From contig NZ_CP053941.1 in assembly GCF_013267195.1 (NCBI RefSeq), forward strand, positions 1,364,001-1,428,000: a stretch of DNA of 64,000 nucleotides, given 5' to 3'. The notes below the pieces were generated by a model. That model was not told where the DNA came from, ran no database searches, and was given only the letters and a program-made list of their open reading frames with translations. The position numbers and the translations under genes were made by a program. The stretch comes from Halorubrum salinarum. GTDB lineage: Archaea > Halobacteriota > Halobacteria > Halobacteriales > Haloferacaceae. Shown in pieces: positions 61,605 to 64,000 of the stretch; the first letter of the stretch is position 1; the number at the start of each line of letters is the position of its first letter.

Positions 61605-62756
61605 TCAGCGTTGCTCCACGTCGATCACGTGCGCGTCTCCGGGGTCGAACCCGACCGCGACCGCGCCGTCGATGGGGTCCACGACGCGGACGACGAGTTC
61701 GCGGTCACCCCAGTCAAGCGTGACGCGCGTCGTCTCGCCGAGGAACTCCGCGCTGGCGACGGTCGCGCGCAGCGCGTTCTCGCCCGCGGAGGCCGCGTCG
61801 TCTCCGGAATCTCTGTCCGCGCCCGCGACGCGGAGGTTCTCCGGACGGACGCAGAAGGCGATCCGGTCGCCGACCGACGGGGCCGCGTCGGGGCCGGCGC
61901 CGGTCCGCACGCGGAGTGTCTCGTCGCCGCCGTCGACGTCGACCGCGAGTTCGCCTCCGGCGGACGCGTCGACCACCGTCCCGGCGAACACGTTGTTGTC
62001 GCCGACGAACTCGGCGACGAACCGCGTCGCGGGCTGACGGTAGACCGTGCGGGGCGCGGCCACCTGCTCGGGGGCGCCGTCGTTCATCACCGCCACGCGG
62101 TCGGAGATCGCCAGCGCCTCCTCCTGGTCGTGGGTGACGTATATCGTGGTGATCCCCAGCTCGGACTGGATGCGCTTGACTTGGGCGCGGAGCCGCTCGC
62201 GGAGGCGGGCGTCGAGCGCGCTCATCGGCTCGTCGAGCAGGAGCACGTCGGGGCCGGGCGCGAGCGCCCGCGCCATCGCGACGCGCTGCTGTTGCCCGCC
62301 CGAGAGGCTCTCGGGGTCGCGGTCGGCGGCGTCGGGCAGGTCGACCAGTTCGAGGAGCTCGGCGACGCGCTCGTCGCGCGTGACCCCCTCGGGCGGGTCG
62401 GCGAAGTTGAGCCCGTACGCGACGTTCTCGCCGACGGTCATGTGCGGGAACAGCGCGTAGCTCTGGAAGACGACGCCCACGTCGCGGTCCTCCGGCGGCA
62501 CGCCCGCGACCGACGCGCCAGCGAAGCGGACCGTCCCGCTCGTCGGCTCCTCGAACCCCGCGATCAGGCGGAGCGTGGTCGTCTTCCCGCAGCCGGAGGG
62601 CCCGACGAGCGTGAAGAACTCCCCCTCGCGCACCCGGAGCGTCACGTCGTCGACGGCGGTCGTTCCGCCGTAGCGCTTCGTCACGCCGTCGAGCTCGACC
62701 GCGACCTCGCCGTCGCTCTCGAACTCCGTGCCGCGCTCAGAGCCCACGGTGGTCAC
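61605..62756 (-). CDS. ABC transporter ATP-binding protein (thiamine/iron type)
   Basis: 383 residues, GTG start. Walker A GPSGCGKTTTLRLIAGFEEPTSG (about 53-75), Q-loop VVFQSYALFPHMTVGENVAYGL, signature LSGGQQQRVAMARALAPGPDVLLLDEPMSALDARLR (about 151-186), switch His in VTHDQEEAL. A C-terminal TOBE-type regulatory domain (about 255-383) is present, as in PotA, FbpC and MalK-like subunits. Its start overlaps the end of the permease gene by 20 bases, showing they form one transporter. The closest groups are thiamine and iron/phosphonate import. Confidence 0.9.
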   Translation of the reverse strand: MTTVGSERGTEFESDGEVAVELDGVTKRYGGTTAVDDVTLRVREGEFFTLVGPSGCGKTTTLRLIAGFEEPTSGTVRFAGASVAGVPPEDRDVGVVFQSYALFPHMTVGENVAYGLNFADPPEGVTRDERVAELLELVDLPDAADRDPESLSGGQQQRVAMARALAPGPDVLLLDEPMSALDARLRERLRAQVKRIQSELGITTIYVTHDQEEALAISDRVAVMNDGAPEQVAAPRTVYRQPATRFVAEFVGDNNVFAGTVVDASAGGELAVDVDGGDETLRVRTGAGPDAAPSVGDRIAFCVRPENLRVAGADRDSGDDAASAGENALRATVASAEFLGETTRVTLDWGDRELVVRVVDPIDGAVAVGFDPGDAHVIDVEQR

Positions 62757-64000
62757 CCCCGAGCCGCTCGATGACGACGAAGCTGAGGCCGGTGACGACC
62801 AGCAGGACGACGCCCATGGCGGTCGCCGGTCCGAGCCGCCGCCCGATGAACCGTTCGATCGCGACGGGCATCGTGTACGCGTCGGCGCCGGTCGAGAGTA
62901 CGACCGTCGAGGTGAACTCGCCGATCGAGATGGCGAACGCGAACGCCGCGCCCGCGACGACCGCCGGCCAGACTAGGGGGATCTCGACGTCGCGGATCAC
63001 CCGCGCCCGCGAGGCGCCGAGCGCCCGCGCGGACTCGACGAGCGAGCGGTCCAGCCCGGCGAGCCCGGGCGAGACGGTGCGCACGACGAACGGGTACCCC
63101 GAGACCGCGTGCGCGACCACGATGGCGACCGCGCCGCCGGCGGCGATCCGCCACCCGGCGACCTCGACGCCGAAGACGAGCCCCCGCAGGAGCCCGAGGC
63201 CGACGATAATCCCCGACACCGCGAGCGGTGCCATCGCGGCCGCGTCGACCAGCGTCCGCCCGCGGTAGCGTCGCGTCGTCAGCACCGCGACGACGACGCC
63301 CATCGGGAGCGCGAGCAGGGTCGCCGCCGTCGCGAACGCGAGCGAGTTGCGGATCGCGGGCAGCGGCCGCACCTGGAACGCCGCCCCCGTCCGCTGGCGC
63401 TCGACCAGGAACCGGTAGTGCTCCAGCGTGAGCGCGCCGTCGCCGCCCGTCAGCGACGCGAGGACCATCGACGCGATCGGCGCGACGAAGACGACCCCGG
63501 CGACGACGGCGTAGACGGCCAGCCCCGCCCGCGGCAGCAGTTCTCGGAGCGTGGGCGCGGGCGGCAACAGCGAGCGCCGGGGCAGCGGGCGCGCGCCGCG
63601 CGCGTTCGTCGCGTTCCGGGCCTCGTACCGGAGGTACGCCAGCAGGACGGCGAGCGACACCGCGAGCTCGACGATCGCGAGCACCGCGGCCTCGGCGTAG
63701 CTCAGGTCGCGCACCAGCCGGTAGACGAGGACCTCGACGGTCACGAGCTCGAACCCGCCGAGCGCCAAGACGATGGGGAAGGTGCCGAAGGTGAACACGA
63801 ACGTCAGCGCCGCGCCCGTGAGGACCGCGGGGTACACCTGCGGCGCGACCACGTCGTAGAACGCCCGGACCGGTCCCGCCCCGAGGCTGCGAGCGGTCTC
63901 GACCGCGCTTGCGTCGACCGACTCCCACGCCGCGGTCGTCACGCGCGCCACGAGCGGGGCGTTGTAGAAGGCGTGCGCGATCACCACCGCTTCGAGGGTG
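62737..64000 (-). CDS. ABC transporter permease with two fused halves, 5' end outside window
   Basis: About 420 residues are visible and the frame continues past base 64000. Two inner-membrane permease domains are fused in one chain, as in ThiP and FbpB types: the EAA-like loop of the first half reads SAVETARSLGAGPVRAFYDVVAPQVYPAV, and that of the second half SLVESARALGASRARVIRDVEIPLVWPAV. The segment FTFGTFPIVLALGGFELVTVEVLVYRLV is reminiscent of thiamine-type permeases. About 12 helices in total are expected. The substrate-binding protein gene is likely just outside the window. Confidence 0.85.
   Translation of the reverse strand, partial: TLEAVVIAHAFYNAPLVARVTTAAWESVDASAVETARSLGAGPVRAFYDVVAPQVYPAVLTGAALTFVFTFGTFPIVLALGGFELVTVEVLVYRLVRDLSYAEAAVLAIVELAVSLAVLLAYLRYEARNATNARGARPLPRRSLLPPAPTLRELLPRAGLAVYAVVAGVVFVAPIASMVLASLTGGDGALTLEHYRFLVERQRTGAAFQVRPLPAIRNSLAFATAATLLALPMGVVVAVLTTRRYRGRTLVDAAAMAPLAVSGIIVGLGLLRGLVFGVEVAGWRIAAGGAVAIVVAHAVSGYPFVVRTVSPGLAGLDRSLVESARALGASRARVIRDVEIPLVWPAVVAGAAFAFAISIGEFTSTVVLSTGADAYTMPVAIERFIGRRLGPATAMGVVLLVVTGLSFVVIERLGGDHRGL

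Noticed and set aside
1-64000. Integrated virus, transposase, toxin-antitoxin or defence island
   Set aside because: No integrase, transposase, restriction, CRISPR or toxin motif was found; GC and codon use are uniform except for the small membrane protein at 3909.

Overview
The window is chromosomal DNA of a haloarchaeon (class Halobacteria), most like Halorubrum or a close relative. It has very high GC, strongly acidic proteins rich in Asp and Glu, many leaderless genes with a TATA-like box about 25 nt before the start codon, and typical archaeal genes: Hel308, KEOPS Cgi121, PurO, PCNA, Hjc, Rio1, a thermosome and a halophilic malate dehydrogenase. The genus is my inference from overall character; class level is well supported. 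Nearly every base is coding, so long open frames on the opposite strand are common and almost all are spurious.

Layout: 1-7.5 kb holds a cut-off hypothetical gene, a degenerate KaiC-like protein, two tandem MgtE-type half transporters, a DUF2391-like membrane protein, a methyltransferase and the overlapping hel308-cgi121 pair, then tRNA-Gln(CTG). 7.8-13.6 kb holds purO, an S9 peptidase, a TrmB/MarR-like regulator and small haloarchaeal proteins including a cupin. 13.7-22.3 kb holds cstA, an ArsA/Get3 ATPase with a small partner gene, a CobW-type metallochaperone GTPase, upp and thrC. 22.3-32 kb holds a 7TM histidine kinase, serA, a CNNM/HlyC protein, a zinc-finger KaiC-like protein, a HEAT-repeat protein, thpR, an alpha/beta hydrolase and a Bat-type regulator. 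32-43.2 kb holds uvrC, a soluble chemotaxis-type transducer, a cytochrome P450, a second 2H phosphoesterase, mdh, an MFS exporter and a second histidine kinase. 43.2-52.4 kb holds pcn, a phosphohexomutase, an FMN reductase followed by a rhodanese gene with a damaged start, hjc, rio1 with its KH-domain partner, the thermosome and a LUD-domain protein. 52.4-64 kb holds tRNA-Lys(TTT) with a duplicated 3' end, an M20 peptidase, a ParB-like regulator, an SdpI-like protein, a TPR protein with a DUF424 protein, an aminotransferase, an amino-acid permease fused to universal stress domains, and a thiamine/iron-type ABC transporter running off the right edge.

Functionally the window is mostly housekeeping: replication and repair (pcn, hjc, hel308, uvrC), translation and tRNA (cgi121, rio1, KH, two tRNAs, thpR), protein folding, nucleotide and amino-acid metabolism, signalling and transport. 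I see no prophage, transposase, CRISPR or defence island. The least explained DNA is non-coding: a hairpin-rich element present twice (49442-49595 and 61400-61600) with matching ends, the 14-bp direct repeats around the first copy, and the tRNA-Lys tail duplication. A possible frameshift at the start of the rhodanese gene and an uncertain start for hjc 450 bp later also deserve checking.
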